Source: Amblyornis subalaris (taxonomy: Eukaryota; Chordata; Aves; Passeriformes; Ptilonorhynchidae). From it: a stretch of 64,000 nt of DNA. Below are positions 39,207 through 51,906 of the stretch, in pieces (the first letter of the stretch is position 1; every line of letters begins with the position of its first letter). Location of the stretch: the NCBI GenBank assembly GCA_018881555.1, contig JACAXG010000255.1:574941-638940 (forward strand). Direction: 5' to 3'. Made by a program: the position numbers and the translations under genes. A model generated the notes under the pieces. That model saw nothing but the letters and a program-made list of their open reading frames with translations. It ran no database searches and was not told where the DNA came from.

Positions 39207-40182
39207 AATGATGAATTTCCAAAATCAGGAAAGGGTTTTCTCATGGCAGGGAGCATTTTTCAGGAGGAATCATGGTGAGATAGTAAAAAACCAGAAATCT
39301 TAGTGTTTACAATAACTTTACAGCCTCCTGGCAGTAAATCCCAGCAGTGCTTGGCACCGGGAGGTACCACAGGTGTTGGCCTATCTGGAGCAGCCTGTCA
39401 GGGAAGGTAAGTGAAGGAGGAGGACCATGAGGATAAGACTAAAAAAAGAGCACACTATCCCATTTCTGCAATTCATAGTATGCAAAATTATTTCAGGCTG
39501 TTTTCAGATGCAGGCCAACACAGGATACATATAAAAACATGAAGCCCAAACAAATACATTAAATAATCATCCAGGAAAAGCTCTTTGGGTTTCAGCTCAG
39601 TCTCCCTGCCCTGGCACATTTGTTTTATGCCCAAGAATTAAGAGGTTTTTTTGGCCAGCACACGCTTGCAGTGATGTGTCAGGTGCAGCTCTGAACTATT
39701 AATCCAATTAAGTTCACAAATAAACTTGGTTTTATATATGACATTATTTATTCAATTGCGCATTTTTCTTGACCACTACAAGGCCAAATTTCAGTATTTA
39801 GTGGGACAAGGGGAAATACCTCATCACTTCATGTAGTGCAGACGTAGGTGAGACCTACCGAGGCCTGCAACTATGCTGAAAACTGCACATCTATACTAAA
39901 GAAAGAATGAGCTAACTTGAAAAAGAAAGTGTGAGATAGTAAAAGACTCAAAAGAAATAAAATAAGAACTTGTTACTGCCCATAGCTTATCCCAGGAAAC
40001 TGTAAGGAAGGAAGGATATCATTCTGCTGTTCTTTTCTTTTCCATTTATGTTATCTTTTAGCTTAGTCCTTTCTTGTCTTGGAAAAATCTACCTTTTGTT
40101 AATAGCCCCTCTCATCTTCTGCCCTTTTTCCTCCATGGTGTTGTACTGCTGCTCGTGGGACTTGGCCCTCTCCTATGCTAAC
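39207..40182. other. Intergenic, nothing recognised
   Basis: AT-rich, no supported feature. Confidence 0.5.
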
Positions 40183-40405
40183 AGAGAATCATGGAATCAC
40201 AGAATGGTTTGGGTTGGAAGGAACCTTAAAGATCACCTATTCCAATCCCACTGCTGTGGGCAGGGACGCTTTCCACTGGACCAAGTTGCCCAAAGGCCCA
40301 TCCAACCTGGCCTTGGACACTTCCAGGGATGGGGAATCCACAGCTTCTCTGGGCAACCTGTGCCAGGGCCTCACCACCCGCACAATCAAGAATGTATTCC
40401 TAAAT
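40183..40405 (-). mobile_element. CR1 3' end, antisense
   Basis: agaatcatggaatcacagaatggtttgggttggaaggaaccttaaagatcacctattccaa through gggcaacctgtgccagggcctcaccacc. Well-preserved reverse-complement CR1 tail. The overlapping ORFs (40,048-40,458 plus and 40,237-40,539 minus) come from it. Confidence 0.93.
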
Positions 40406-41185
40406 TGTTCAAAGAAATGTTTGCCATAGGTTTTCCAAAACTCTGCCAGAGGCAGTGACCATCCAAGTAGAGGTTTTCCTCGTGACAGGGCTGTCATATT
40501 AACTTTAATGAGAAACAATTTTAAGTTTGTCAGCTTCAATGAGAAACAATGCTGACGTGCACGGTCATTATAACCATAGCTTTTACATTGGTTTTAGGAT
40601 TTTTTTTTCTGATGGAAAAAGGACTTCCTTCTCTACTCCCTTTTCATCCATACAACATCTTTCTTATTTTCTAATCTGTTTCCTCTCCTGTTTCTGGTGG
40701 TTTGACTTAACTGGATGCTTTGAATTTTTCCCTTTTAATTTTTGGAAGACACTGTGCCCATTTGGAATAAATATGCTTGCAAAATTTCCCAAGTGTTGGA
40801 GCCTTTGTGGAGATTTCATTTTTAACATTGTTTATTCATGTTATGATTTTTTTATGAGAAATGAGGCTATCTTTGATAATGGAGTGCCAAAGTTTTTCAA
40901 GCTGTTTATCTCCTGACAGAAGTATTGGAAGTTGAATGATGCAGAAGGTATCTGAGTATTTCATCATTCTAGCTAAATTTAGTGTGATTGCATTTTTAAC
41001 TCATCTGCTGTAACTTGGTGTGGCTTCACTGAAGCAAGTGAAACTATATCAATTTATATCACTAAAGATTCAAGCTCCACATAAAAACGTACAAGCAGTT
41101 TTGAAACATTAGTAGACATTGGCATGAACAGAGACCTGAATATGGTACATTTTCACTTGTAACACATACTTTTATTTTTATGTAC
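40406..41185. other. Intergenic, short local duplication
   Basis: tcaatgagaaacaat-type sequence repeats near 40,505-40,550. The 129-codon frame 40,527-40,916 is F/S-rich, has no recognised domain and is treated as chance. Confidence 0.45.
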
Positions 41186-41390
41186 AGCATGGTTTAACTC
41201 AACCAGCAACTAAGCACCATGCAGCCCCTTGCCCACTTCCCCTTTTCTCTCCTGGTGGGATGGAGAGGAGAATCAGGGTGAAAAAAAAAAGGTAAAAGTC
41301 ATAGGATGAGCAAGAACAGGTTAGTACTTGAAACAAATTAAAATGTAAGAATTGCAATAATAATAATAATAATTAGTAGTAGTGGTACTA
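41186..41390 (-). mobile_element. ERVL-type LTR fragment, antisense, with (AAT)n
   Basis: catggtttaactcaaccagcaactaagcaccatgcag...cacttcccc...tctcctggtgggatgg matches the reverse complement of the ERVL-type LTR 3' end. A (TAA)n tract at about 41,357-41,376 lies where this LTR family commonly carries one. Confidence 0.7.
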
Positions 41391-44300
41391 GACATAAAGT
41401 CTATCTGTCTGCTACATCAGCCAATAGCTCATCTAAAGTCATGAGAGCTGATCCTGTTCTGTCTCGTGTGTATGTTTCACACTAGCTTCACTATGAGTTT
41501 TCCAGCATCTCACTCTTCTGGTGATTAAAGCTGGTCATTTTCAGTCAGATTTTTTTAACAGCCATTTTTTTTTGTTTGTGCCTAATATGTGACACATGGA
41601 TCATTGGACCCAAGTTCACATCAATATCAGATATAAGTTGCTTACTATTTAAAAGTCTCTAGTCAGTCAAAACTTGGAGTTTCCTCATAGTGCTTGAATT
41701 GATAGGAATATCAGTACCAGTCACAGTACTCTATATTTTGTGATGTCAAGAGTAGGATGTCTGGGTAAGAACATAGGCTGGTTGTGCTGTACTTAAATGA
41801 TAATCACTATTTAAAGCAAACCTTGCAGCAATAAACTAGCCTAAAGCCCATTAGAAGTATATCTGCTCAGCCCAATCTCAAAAATTACTCTAAATTTACC
41901 TTCTTTTAGAAGTATTTGTTCAAAGCAGACCCTGCAGGTGTCCACCTCCAAAAACCAGCTTTCTGTCTGGGGACAGACCCATAGAGTCAGTCACTCTTCA
42001 ACAGAACGACCAGTTAAGAGATAGATAACTGGTGAAACCACATTAGAAATTTCTGTGCTTTCTGCTGGAACTGCTGTGTTCTGACCTCACTGTCCAGTTC
42101 TGTTGTCACAGTCCTTTGCCTTTATTCACAGAGTAACCTAGAAATGGACACTCTTAAGCCTAAAAACAGACTTCGTGGATGAAAGGCAGTCTACTCAAAC
42201 ACCACTCTTAACTGGGATGTTATTTCAGTCATGCTAATAACATTTGAGAAGAGATAATTGTTGGAATAAAATCTCCTTAGGCAATTTTGAAGGCAACTCA
42301 GATGAAAGGAATGAAAGACATGTAATTGTTATATGTGTCTTTGGACCCTAAACTGTTGAAAAGTTAAACTATTGGTCAAAGTACAATTAATTCTTTTAGA
42401 GTCAAAAAGATTTTTGTATTCAGCTAGTAAATCTTATCCCATTCTTAAGTAGCCTAATTAGGAGAAACAAATATGAAACCTCAACAGCCTATGTAAAGAG
42501 GGGTTATCAAATGATTTCTTAATTTCAATAAGTATGATAATTCCCATAGTGTAATTAGCTGAGAAGGTGATATATTGCATATTATAAATAATGGTTATGT
42601 CTAATCAGAATGAGTTCTTCCTCATATTTTCTCATTCAATCAAAAAATAAAGCACCCTCAGCTTAATTATCAATGTTCATGCCTTACAATTGTGAAATGA
42701 AGAATAAGAGACAAAAGACAGGTTGGACAGAGATGCTGGGAGGAAGGTAAGAGAGGACAGATTTTCTAACAATGTTTTAGAAGTTTGTGGAGCACAACAT
42801 GGTGGTGCAGGCAGCATCTTCTTGCCAGGATATACCAGGACTTTCCTTCAGGCAAATAAAAGCTTTGCCAGGGTTATTTTATTATATTTTTTAAAGAATT
42901 ACTCCTCTGCATTTTATTGTAGTCTGACTTCTAAAACAGCGTTGCTTGTTAGAATATGATTTAAAAATAGGAGGAATTCAAACTATTTAATTCCTTCTGC
43001 GAGTAAGAAAGGATTAAATGTAATATACATGTTCTATGAATTTTTAATTATGATTTGGGGATAAAATAATCTACGTGACACACAGCAAGGCATAAGAATA
43101 TATTCCAAACTTTATTTCTTAGTGTTCAGAATTCTTTTTTCCCTAGCACTTGACAGCATAAAATCCTACCTGAGGGGAAGTGGTGAGATAAATTCCCTGG
43201 CATAAAGCATCTCTTCCTTTGAACATGCCCATTTCTTCCAAACAACTGTTGTGCTGTGGCCAGTATTGCTTCACTTTATACCACTTGTCACCAAGAAATT
43301 TTATTTCCAAAAAGCAATGCTTTTCCTCGGCTCTGGGACGCCTTGATGCCTTATATTTGGGAAAACTCTTTCAACTCCTGTAATCAAAATTAAATCAAAA
43401 GACAGTGTTTAATTGGAGGATTCAGTCTTTTATGGTACACTGGATTTCAGAATGAAATGAGAATTACTGAGCTAAGTAAACAAGGGCTGTTTCTACTGCA
43501 GTGAGGCACTATCTTCTCATGCAGTGAATTATTTGCAAGAGGCAGAGGTATCTCTGACTGTCCTGATTACTCATTTAGCTCTCACTGCTCAACTCCTGCC
43601 CACATGTGCTGCCTCAGATATGTTTTCCTCTCTTGGCACTAAAGATGGCCAGTAGTAAGAGATCTATCCAGATAGCAGCATAGCAGCAAAGATGAGATCA
43701 TTTTATAAACAATGAGATGTAGTCAGGGTACAGCACAACATTTTGAATCAGACCTGGCAGCCAAAAGCAACCATCCACAACTGACTGGATACCTGGCATA
43801 GTAAGATCGTGAACAGAAATCTCATGTTTTATGCCTGTAATGGTGATTCGCCTTATGTATCAGTTTCACCAAAGAGAGGGAAAGTGATTGTCATTCCTAT
43901 TTCAGAACTAAACAGAACTAATATTTTTGTCTAAATATTGACCATTGACTGAATAAAATACTTGGACTTCCTGGACAATAAGAAAAACCAAGCCTTTGTG
44001 ACTGTTTTAGTTTCTGATCAATATTTTGATCTTGGTTTAAAACCCATTTTAGTTCTCAAATTATGTATTTTTACCAACAAACTCCTTACAGATCGGCCTG
44101 TTGTGTTCAATGTGCTTGCAAGCACTTTTGGTCAGAGTCAAGAAAAGGTGCGAGAACACCTCCAGCATTAACCAAGCCTGGGCCTCACTAATACCAGCAC
44201 TGGCCTCAAAGTTAGTGAGGATGCTCAGGCCTTTGTTTACTTCATTTTTTATATTCTTGAGGATGAAGTCTCCATGGCACTCCTAGTCTTACTTGGCTGT

Positions 44301-44950
44301 CTCTCACTCACTGTGGTTGAAAATCTAATGATGTTTCCATCTTTCAGCTTTCCTGCATGTTCTGCTAGCTCAGAAGTCTGCAGATTGCCAGAGGTAAGGC
44401 TGAGATATTAAAATTTCAGTTTTAAAATTAAAATGTGTGGTAGCTGGTACTCCCCTCACAGTTGCAGTTCCTATGACTCCATTTCTTGGTGAACAAAGAG
44501 AGCCCATTTTTCCATGTTAATATTTTTTTTTTTAGTCATGCTTTTGTCTTTTAGCAAGGAAGGAAATTGACTGGTGAATAGGTTTTGTATAAAAGTATCA
44601 GCTGTGTGTTGTTTAGTTTATGGTAAAATCAAATGAAACGTGAAAAATTTGTGCTTTTTTTTCCGGCCAGAAAGTTAGATTTTTTTTAGAGTTATACTTT
44701 GTTTTCAGAATAGGACCTCTTTATACATATAAACCTCAAATTTTTCACCTTTGCTGTATTTTTGGCAGCAGTTGACTTATATTCATTGAAAAGGAAATAG
44801 AAGTCTCCAATATAAAAAGATATTGCATTAAATCTACATATGCAATTATATACTGAAATATAAAGTTGTATTGTAAAAATACTGCATTCTATTAAGAATG
44901 CAGACCTTTGTGATTATTAAGCTTGCAACAAGACAACAGGTCCTGTTTAT
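41391..44950. other. Intergenic, nothing recognised
   Basis: About 3.6 kb of AT-rich sequence. The frames 42,723-42,959 and 43,962-44,171 are short and not supported by splice sites or family resemblance. Confidence 0.5.
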
Positions 44951-45290
44951 CAGAGAATCACAGAATTTTTAAGGTTGAAAAAACACTGCTAAGATATCAG
45001 GTTTTGTATCCAAATGAGCTTTGTCATTGCCTGAACGGCTACAAAAAAGCCCCAGTAATCTTGATCCCATTGATAACATTTAGCCAAGATGTTCATGTTT
45101 TGTAAAAGCTGTCCTTTTTGATAAAATTTCTATTTTTAAAAATATCCATCCAAGTGTCCCAATGAGTAGTGATTCCCACACCACCCATGTAAAAAGCAAT
45201 CCCCAATATTTCTTAACTTCAATCATACCAGCAGTCAACCTAAGATGTCTTTTCACTATGCCCAACCTTGCTGTTTTCTTGGTTTGGAAG
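44951..45290 (-). mobile_element. Diverged CR1 3' region, antisense
   Basis: agagaatcacagaatttttaaggttgaaaaaacactgctaagatatcagg, then ccatccaagtgtccca...gattcccacaccacc and cttcaatcataccagcagtcaacc follow the CR1 order with heavy divergence. Confidence 0.55.
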
Positions 45291-45329
45291 ATCACAAACC
45301 TTCTAAATATAATATTTATGGGCAGTCAC

Positions 45330-45560
45330 AGCTCCTACTGATAAAACATTTTCTTGATAAGCACTAGAGCAGCTCAATCACTCTACCCCAAAGGGATGGG
45401 CAAAAGACTCAGAAGGGTAAAAGTACAAAAACTTGTGGGTTGAAGTAATTAATAATTGGGAGAAAAAAAGGAGGAAAAACCTCAAAACAAGAGAGCGACA
45501 GAACCAAATCCAAGAAAAAGAAGCTAAAGAAGCAAAAAACCAATTTCACATCACTAACTG
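45330..45560 (-). mobile_element. ERVL-type LTR fragment, antisense
   Basis: ctaccccaaagggatgggcaaaagactcagaagggtaaaag...acttgtgggttgaagtaattaataatt...gagagcgacagaaccaaatccaag follows the reverse complement of the R/U5 side of the avian ERVL-type LTR, without its terminal bases. Confidence 0.6.
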
Positions 45561-48500
45561 ATTGATGCCTGGTCAATCCTCAAGTCTTAAAGTTTTGACA
45601 AAATCTCTGCAAAAAGGTTTTTTTTGATAGTTTTCCAGGTAGAATTAAAAATACTTTACTTATAGTTCATTTATAACGGTAAATATTCTATTACAGAATA
45701 TTCTGTTTTCTTATTTTTATCTTACAAACTATTTTAATAAAGATTAATGAAAAGCTCATGTTCTTCTGCTAAAGGACAAAATTACAATAAAAACGGGCTC
45801 ATTCATTCAAACCTCCTTGATACTAATCCGTGAAGAGATAACTATATATTAAAATTAGAGACTGTCTCTACTATGGTCAAAATTGGATGAATCATTAAAC
45901 AGAAATGGGCTATGTCAGCATCTTATTCTAAAAATATGTAGTTGACTGTGTCTGAATAGCACAGACCAGTCAATCTGGAATGGGACATAATCTGCACCTT
46001 TCAGTCAAAAGTAGTTTTTTCATAGAGAGCACTGTAAGAATGAGAACATTATGAAAAAAGGTCTTCTCAAGTAAATTAGTTGATTTTTGTCCGCTGAGAA
46101 CCAGGTCCATGAATTCCCTAAAGCAACAAACACCAACCACTCTGAAACTACCACCCCCTCAATAATAAATCTCTCACCTATTCTAGATCAGAAAATCTAT
46201 ATTGGTGCATACAAGAGTGTGCTTTTACATGCTTGAAACAGGTTGTAATAGACAAATGAGCCAAGTTTTGTAAGTCTTGAAGCCAAAAATCACCATTAGC
46301 TGCCACAGTGGATGTGGCCAGGATGCGGCCTGAGTAAAAACTCTTTAACCACGGTATAGAAAGTACCATGATAAAATTGCTCACTTACAACCTTCTCGCT
46401 TTTTCTGATTTCCTCACAATTTCTTTATGGCAATGAATGCTGTTCTTAGCCTCTCTTAGTTTTCTGACCATCCAGGTTGAAATTCATAAGGGAATGTCCA
46501 TAACCTTAAAAGAAATCTTCATTTATAGTAACACCTCAGCCAAATTGCACTTCTGTGAGCTGCCCAACCTGGTCAAACTGAAACCATTGCAACTCACATC
46601 CATCACAAGAAGAGGGGGATTAAAGGTTGTTGGAAAAGGTTGCAGGGAGAATTTTCTTTTTAAAAACAATGAAACAGCTTAAAAATACCATTCTTTTCTA
46701 TTCCAGAATTCAGTCATCACACCTGTTTGCTATAGGCTGCTAAGCAATCTTAGTGTATTTTTGACAAACCTTGTATAACTTTCAGAAAATCTGAGAGCAA
46801 TAGCACATACTTTGAGACACTTTGCACAGCAGGTCACCCTGGAAGCCCTGTGAATCACAGAGGTCTGCTGAGCACACAGATCTCTTGGAGTTTCTGAAAA
46901 CAACCGTATTTTGGTGTCTTAATGAGACCCAACCCACTCTGAAAATCTGCTTTTCTTGCCAGAGGTTGAGACCAACAAAGTTTAAAGAACATTTTATCAG
47001 CATTTCACTATCCATTCATAGCCCTGTGTTAGCCTTCCTGGCTTTGTGCTCTACTACAGCCAAAAGAACCCAGAAAATAAGATGCTGTTCTGACTCTGAA
47101 GCCTGGGAAGGCATCTGAAAATCCTGCCAATCAACCTCAACTTCATACTGCTCTAAGCCAAATCATCTGCAGGAGGGCAAGGAGTAAACAGGCAAACAAC
47201 TAAAAATCAGAATTAAACAGCAGAAAGTTTATATCTTTGTAAAAGTCAGATAGAAATCTGTCTTTAAACCTTATTCTGTTTGAGATTTTTCAGCATTAAT
47301 GTAATAAGACCTTTTCCTTTCTTTATTCCATCTTTCTCTCTTTACTCCCACTCTTCTAGTCAATAGCTCAATACATGTAAACTAGAAGAGTATAACAAAA
47401 GAGTAAGAGACAGCGCACATCAGGTAATTATTAAACAATTCCACATGCATAGTATGATGGTTTTCTTTAATGGGTTGTATCTAGATTCTCCATCATACTC
47501 CTCATGACTGTTAGGTAGCTCAGTAGGAAGCTAAAATAAAAAGCATAAGAGGGAGGAGCCCTAGCAGGAAAAACAAATATAACCACAAGAGATTGAAAAG
47601 GGTTTTTTCCAAAGTTAATATACACTTTTTATAAATTAGAAAGTTAAAAGTAATGTGTTTTAGGAACAGGGGCAAAGTTCCTTCCTGCCAGACGTGTGTA
47701 GCTATGTTAATGAGTTGTATTTACATGTGGCTTTCATGCAAGTTTTCTAAACCCTGCTTTTTCCCCACTATATGTAAGTAATAAATGTGGCTATTTCTAC
47801 AGATACCTTTCCAAAATGTATCATCAAGACCAGATATCACTGGTAAAATCAGTGGCAACTTCATTGCACTTAAAGACATTGGGATTTCCCTTTGGTTGTT
47901 GCTCATTTAGCACTAGATCAAAACTGAGACATAATCAATTCACAACTTTAGCTCTTCTGATTAGTCTGGGTAGCACTCCAAACATCTGTGACTAAACTGC
48001 TCCTGGAATACAATGAACAAGCTCATTTACTGCCCTTTTATACACCACAGAAGAGTGCAAACTCTGGATTTTTGTTATGTCCTCTATGCACTGTCAAAAA
48101 TGCTGCAAGAGAACTTGACTGGCCTGATCTCTTCCTGGGGATGGGAAGATAGGAATGAAAAATTTGGGCAGAGGAAGTATTTGTTCATAGTTTTGTTGAA
48201 ATGCTACCTGTTTCAGTGGTGAAAAGAAGTGAACAGATATTTTGAAAATGCCATAAGTTTCTTTACTTCTTGTTTGATCACTGTCTCCTTTTCCCAAACT
48301 GGTGGAAAATACATACGTGATCTACAAATAATCTGTAGTTAACTTTTACCTTATCTGTGGCTCACCAAAAAATCTTATTTGGAAGCTTAACAATTTAGAT
48401 TTTTTTTTGCAGGTAGCTTCCACGAGGATGAGATTGATGAGAACTGCAGTTTCCAGGTTGTCTGTATTTATAACAAGGCAAGCTTTCTTCCTTAGGCATT

Positions 48501-50428
48501 TTACCACTTAGATCTCAGCCTCACCAAGGTCGCTTATAAAGAGCCATTGAAATGTAAATAGCACAATGGAGATCTCTGGCTTCTTTTATCTCTCTGACTC
48601 CTTTTCTCAAGGTCAGGAATCAATTAATTGAGTATGTCTGCTGCAAATCAGAACCATATGTCCTTAAGCTGTAGAAGAAAGATCCTTATTCATTTTCCTG
48701 CAGATATTTCATCAGCCATTACCTACAAGAGCAGTGTTTTTATATAAAAGTTCAGTTTTAAAAGTCAACATACAGAGGTTAAATTTGTGTATTTTTCTTT
48801 TACCTCTCCCTTCTCCTTTACTCTTGCTTTGTTTTACTCTTACTGTTTGCTTTACTCTTACTCTTGCTGAAAAGGGATGGAAGACTTGCAATGCTGTGTA
48901 ATGGGAGTCACTGGGTGCCGGATCACGAAAGCCACATTTGGCCTTGAGACCCAATTACTTGTTGGGGGAAAAAAAGAAGTATTTAGATTGGTGACAGGAA
49001 CATTTTAAGTTAAATATTAGCATTTTCACTGCAGTTGATATCATTCTTCCAGACTTAACAGCTTATTACCAAAAGCTCTGCAGCAGGCTGTGTGCATGAG
49101 ACAATGCAGTGTACTTCATGATCTTTATTAACAGAAGCCTGGGAAAGTCATCCTGTGTGCCCAAAAGCACATTCATTTGCTTTTTAAAACCAGAAAATTA
49201 TGCCAGACATCTTTTAACACTATCCTCAGGGAACTTCTGCAATATACAATCCTGATAGGTCCCTCGCAAATCAGTGTATTCTATGATGACATGATTACCA
49301 CATTTAGAGAGGATCTAGGACCACAGAAGCCCACTTTCAATGGAATTACTCATCCCAGTGTAAGTGGAGAAGCACGTATTTCATAGCAGCTTCAAAGGCT
49401 TATCTGTGCTCAGTGGTGTCCATTCCACATGTGTTTGCTTTCTCTAGGAATTAACTACAGCACAAAAGTGGAAATAATCACATCAGCAAACTGTTTAGAT
49501 TTTACAGCATGTTTTAAAACTTTATGTACTGATTATTTTACCATGCTCAAGTATAACATTATTATTGTATTGTTGAGCTACACCGGAACACTGCATTGTT
49601 GTGTTTCTGCTTAGAGTTTAATGGCCTTAGTACCCCTTTCGAGTCCCTGATACTGATCCCTCAGGGCCTCTAAATAAGGTCAGTTTTTGGATTCTGCCTG
49701 CTGGTTTGCTAGGCAGCACTGCCATGGGGAAGCTGGGCAATGCTGCTCCACTGCTGCTTGCTGGGGCAGCCGTGGAGAAAGAGGCTTTATGGCAACCATG
49801 TCACTTGGCAAGGTCTCTAACTTTTCCTGGGTTCACCTTAGTTTCTTCTCTGCTGGAGACAGTTGGCCAGCATTGAATTGTCACTGCCTGGGCTGTTGGA
49901 TCCTCTTCTTGTTTTTTGTCACAAAGCGTTTTGTCACACACCTGTACAGTGACCATGGCTGCTAGTGACAGGTCACTATCTGGATATTCAGAAACAGGAG
50001 AGATGTGTAAGTTTTAAAACAGAATGGAAACAACTTATTAAATGTCTTGACACATGTCAGATCAGCTCTGATAGCATCCTCTGCCTTCTAGGGATACTGA
50101 GTATGATCACAAATCTTTAGTAATTGAGGATTTCTTGCACTCAGAAGTAAAGCCATTGCTTTAGTGTGACACAAGGGACTGTTCTGCACAGGGAAAGCTG
50201 AAGTGAGGCAGATGTCATTAAAGGCAGCTGTGAGTTAGCCTTGATAAGCTATATGTGCAAGCCTCCCCTCCTCCTTATCTTCTCTAGTGTGGTTAGGAGA
50301 GGGAGGTGCATTGAATGTTCCAGTTATGACCAAAGGACATGGGTCACAGTAGTGATAAGAGACTTAATTTTTCTTAAACAAAATTGGAGTCCCACCTCTA
50401 GCTTTTGAGGTCACTTTTTCTGGTGGTA
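45561..50428. other. Intergenic, no gene seen
   Basis: About 4.9 kb, AT-rich. It contains an 11-bp perfect inverted repeat at 47,350-47,391 and short tandem tttactcttact copies near 48,830-48,870. 49,620-49,960 is somewhat GC-richer but unplaced. Confidence 0.5.
47350..47391. repeat. 11-bp perfect inverted repeat, 20-nt loop
   Basis: actcttctagt is followed 20 nt later by its exact reverse complement actagaagagt. Confidence 0.85.
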
Positions 50429-50434
50429 GTACTG

Positions 50435-50936
50435 TGTTGGAACCCTAAATTTCAATCTTTCAATGTTGTAATTAAAAAATAACTTGTTATATCACTGGGT
50501 GAAATATGTAGGGATGTAGAAAATTAGATTTAGGAGTTATTAGTAATGTATTGGTAGCAAGATGGAGGATTTGGGGTGTGGGTTTTTACTTCTTCTTTCT
50601 TCCCTCTTCTTCACAAGTCTGAGTAGTTTAATCACTAGTACAGAAAGCCCGCAATGCAGATGCTAAATAAACAATCACTGGATTATAAGTAAAAACATGT
50701 TAGTTGGCAATCTATAATTGGATAAATTAGACTTTAAATAACCTTGGAACTCATGATTTGAGGCCATTTTCCACCTTCCTAACTTAAAGAATGCTCTGTA
50801 CTACTGTGCTATAGATAAGAACTTAATAAACAACCTGATTAGAAAGACATCTCAGCGCCTCCTGCATTTCATTCCAAACTCTGAACAAAGAACTCTCAAG
50901 ACAGTAAAAGAAGAAACAGAAACTGTGATATTCACA
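50435..50936 (+). repeat. 5' LTR
   Basis: 502 bp, from tgttggaaccctaaatttc to gtgatattcaca. It contains taaataaac and ttaataaac polyadenylation-type signals in its second half. Confidence 0.95.
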
Positions 50937-50938
50937 AA

Positions 50939-50956
50939 TGGTGCCCCGTGTGAGGA
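50939..50956 (+). other. Primer binding site, probably elongator tRNA-Met
   Basis: tggtgccccgtgtgagga starts two bases after the 5' LTR. It is complementary to the 3' end of an elongator tRNA-Met (tcctcacacggggca plus CCA), as I recall that tRNA. Position and the leading TGG are those of a retroviral primer site. Confidence 0.75.
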
Positions 50957-51293
50957 CTCAGAGTTTGGGGTCAAACAAGACTGGACAACTGGTACTCTCC
51001 TGTGCCAGGCTGGAACATTTGACTGGTAGATCACCCTGAAGAAACATGGATAAAGGAAACGAGAAGGCATATTCCCCGGGGAAGAAAAATAGACCATGCT
51101 GCTGGACGGCGAAGGTCGTGTTGGTTGCTGAAACATAGCGCGATTGCATTGGTCACTGAAACATAGTGCGATTGGACTCGTTGCTGGGACATAGCTACGT
51201 GTGCTGAATTACGGCAGGATTCCAGACTTCTGATGACTAAAAGTCAGGTATGCTTTGTGGCTTTGTGGCTTTAGGGGGAGATCTTGGTTAATA

Positions 51294-51599
51294 ATGGGGA
51301 AGACTATGTCTGAACCGCAGAGGGATGCGCTTATCAAGCTAGAATCTATGATCAAGGACCATGCTATAGCTGTACTGAAAGAGCAATTACAACAAAATGG
51401 CGGCGAGCCACAGGACAGGGAGCCAACTGAGCCCGCTTGTGAGCCTTGTGTTGAACCACATGGCTGTGTGTCACCTACAAACTTTAGGACAGACTGCTCT
51501 GCTTCCCCTGCTCCCGTGAAACTGCCTTATCTGGATGCGGCTGTTCCACCGGTGCGATCAAGGCAGCCCGGGGAGCCCCCTCTGCTCATATATTTGTGA
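51294..51599 (+). pseudogene. gag-like 5' ORF of the LTR element
   Basis: 101 codons starting MGKTMSEPQRDALIKLE, about 340 bp downstream of the primer site, where gag should begin. Gly at position 2 would allow N-myristoylation, as in a Gag matrix domain, and residues 5-35 could form a helix. It then becomes Pro/Cys-rich and stops. The following GC-rich stretch is open in another frame (51,535-51,906; Ala/Pro-rich), which suggests that a longer gag was disrupted. Assignment is by position and composition; no capsid or zinc-knuckle motif is present. Confidence 0.45.
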
Positions 51600-51906
51600 G
51601 AGCCAGGCATGGGAGGACCATGGGACTATAAGAGCAGCTCTGATGTTAAAAACCCCGGTGGCGGCTGCAGCGGCTCCATCCGCCGCCCTGGCAGAGCGCC
51701 CAGGAACGGCAGTAGCTTCTTTCCCCCCTTTCTCCCCTGCTGCTGCGTTCTCACTGTGTATCACCAAGTTGAAGAGAGTGGCGGGGGAGGGTGAGCCCTG
51801 GCACCCAGCCTGCGCTCCGTTCAGAAGACTCGGACACCTACACCATGGGGGGGAGGGGGGCCTGTTCAGGGCTATGCAGCTCCATCCGTGCATATTTTTT
51901 CAATAG

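Noticed and set aside
40048..40539. ORFs of 136 and 100 codons
   Set aside because: They run through the antisense CR1 tail at 40,183-40,405; the coding appearance is repeat-derived.
43962..44286. Short frames ending in a Ser/Gln/Glu-rich stretch
   Set aside because: At first they looked like a retrocopy, but I could not match any family and there is no poly-A tail or flanking repeat.
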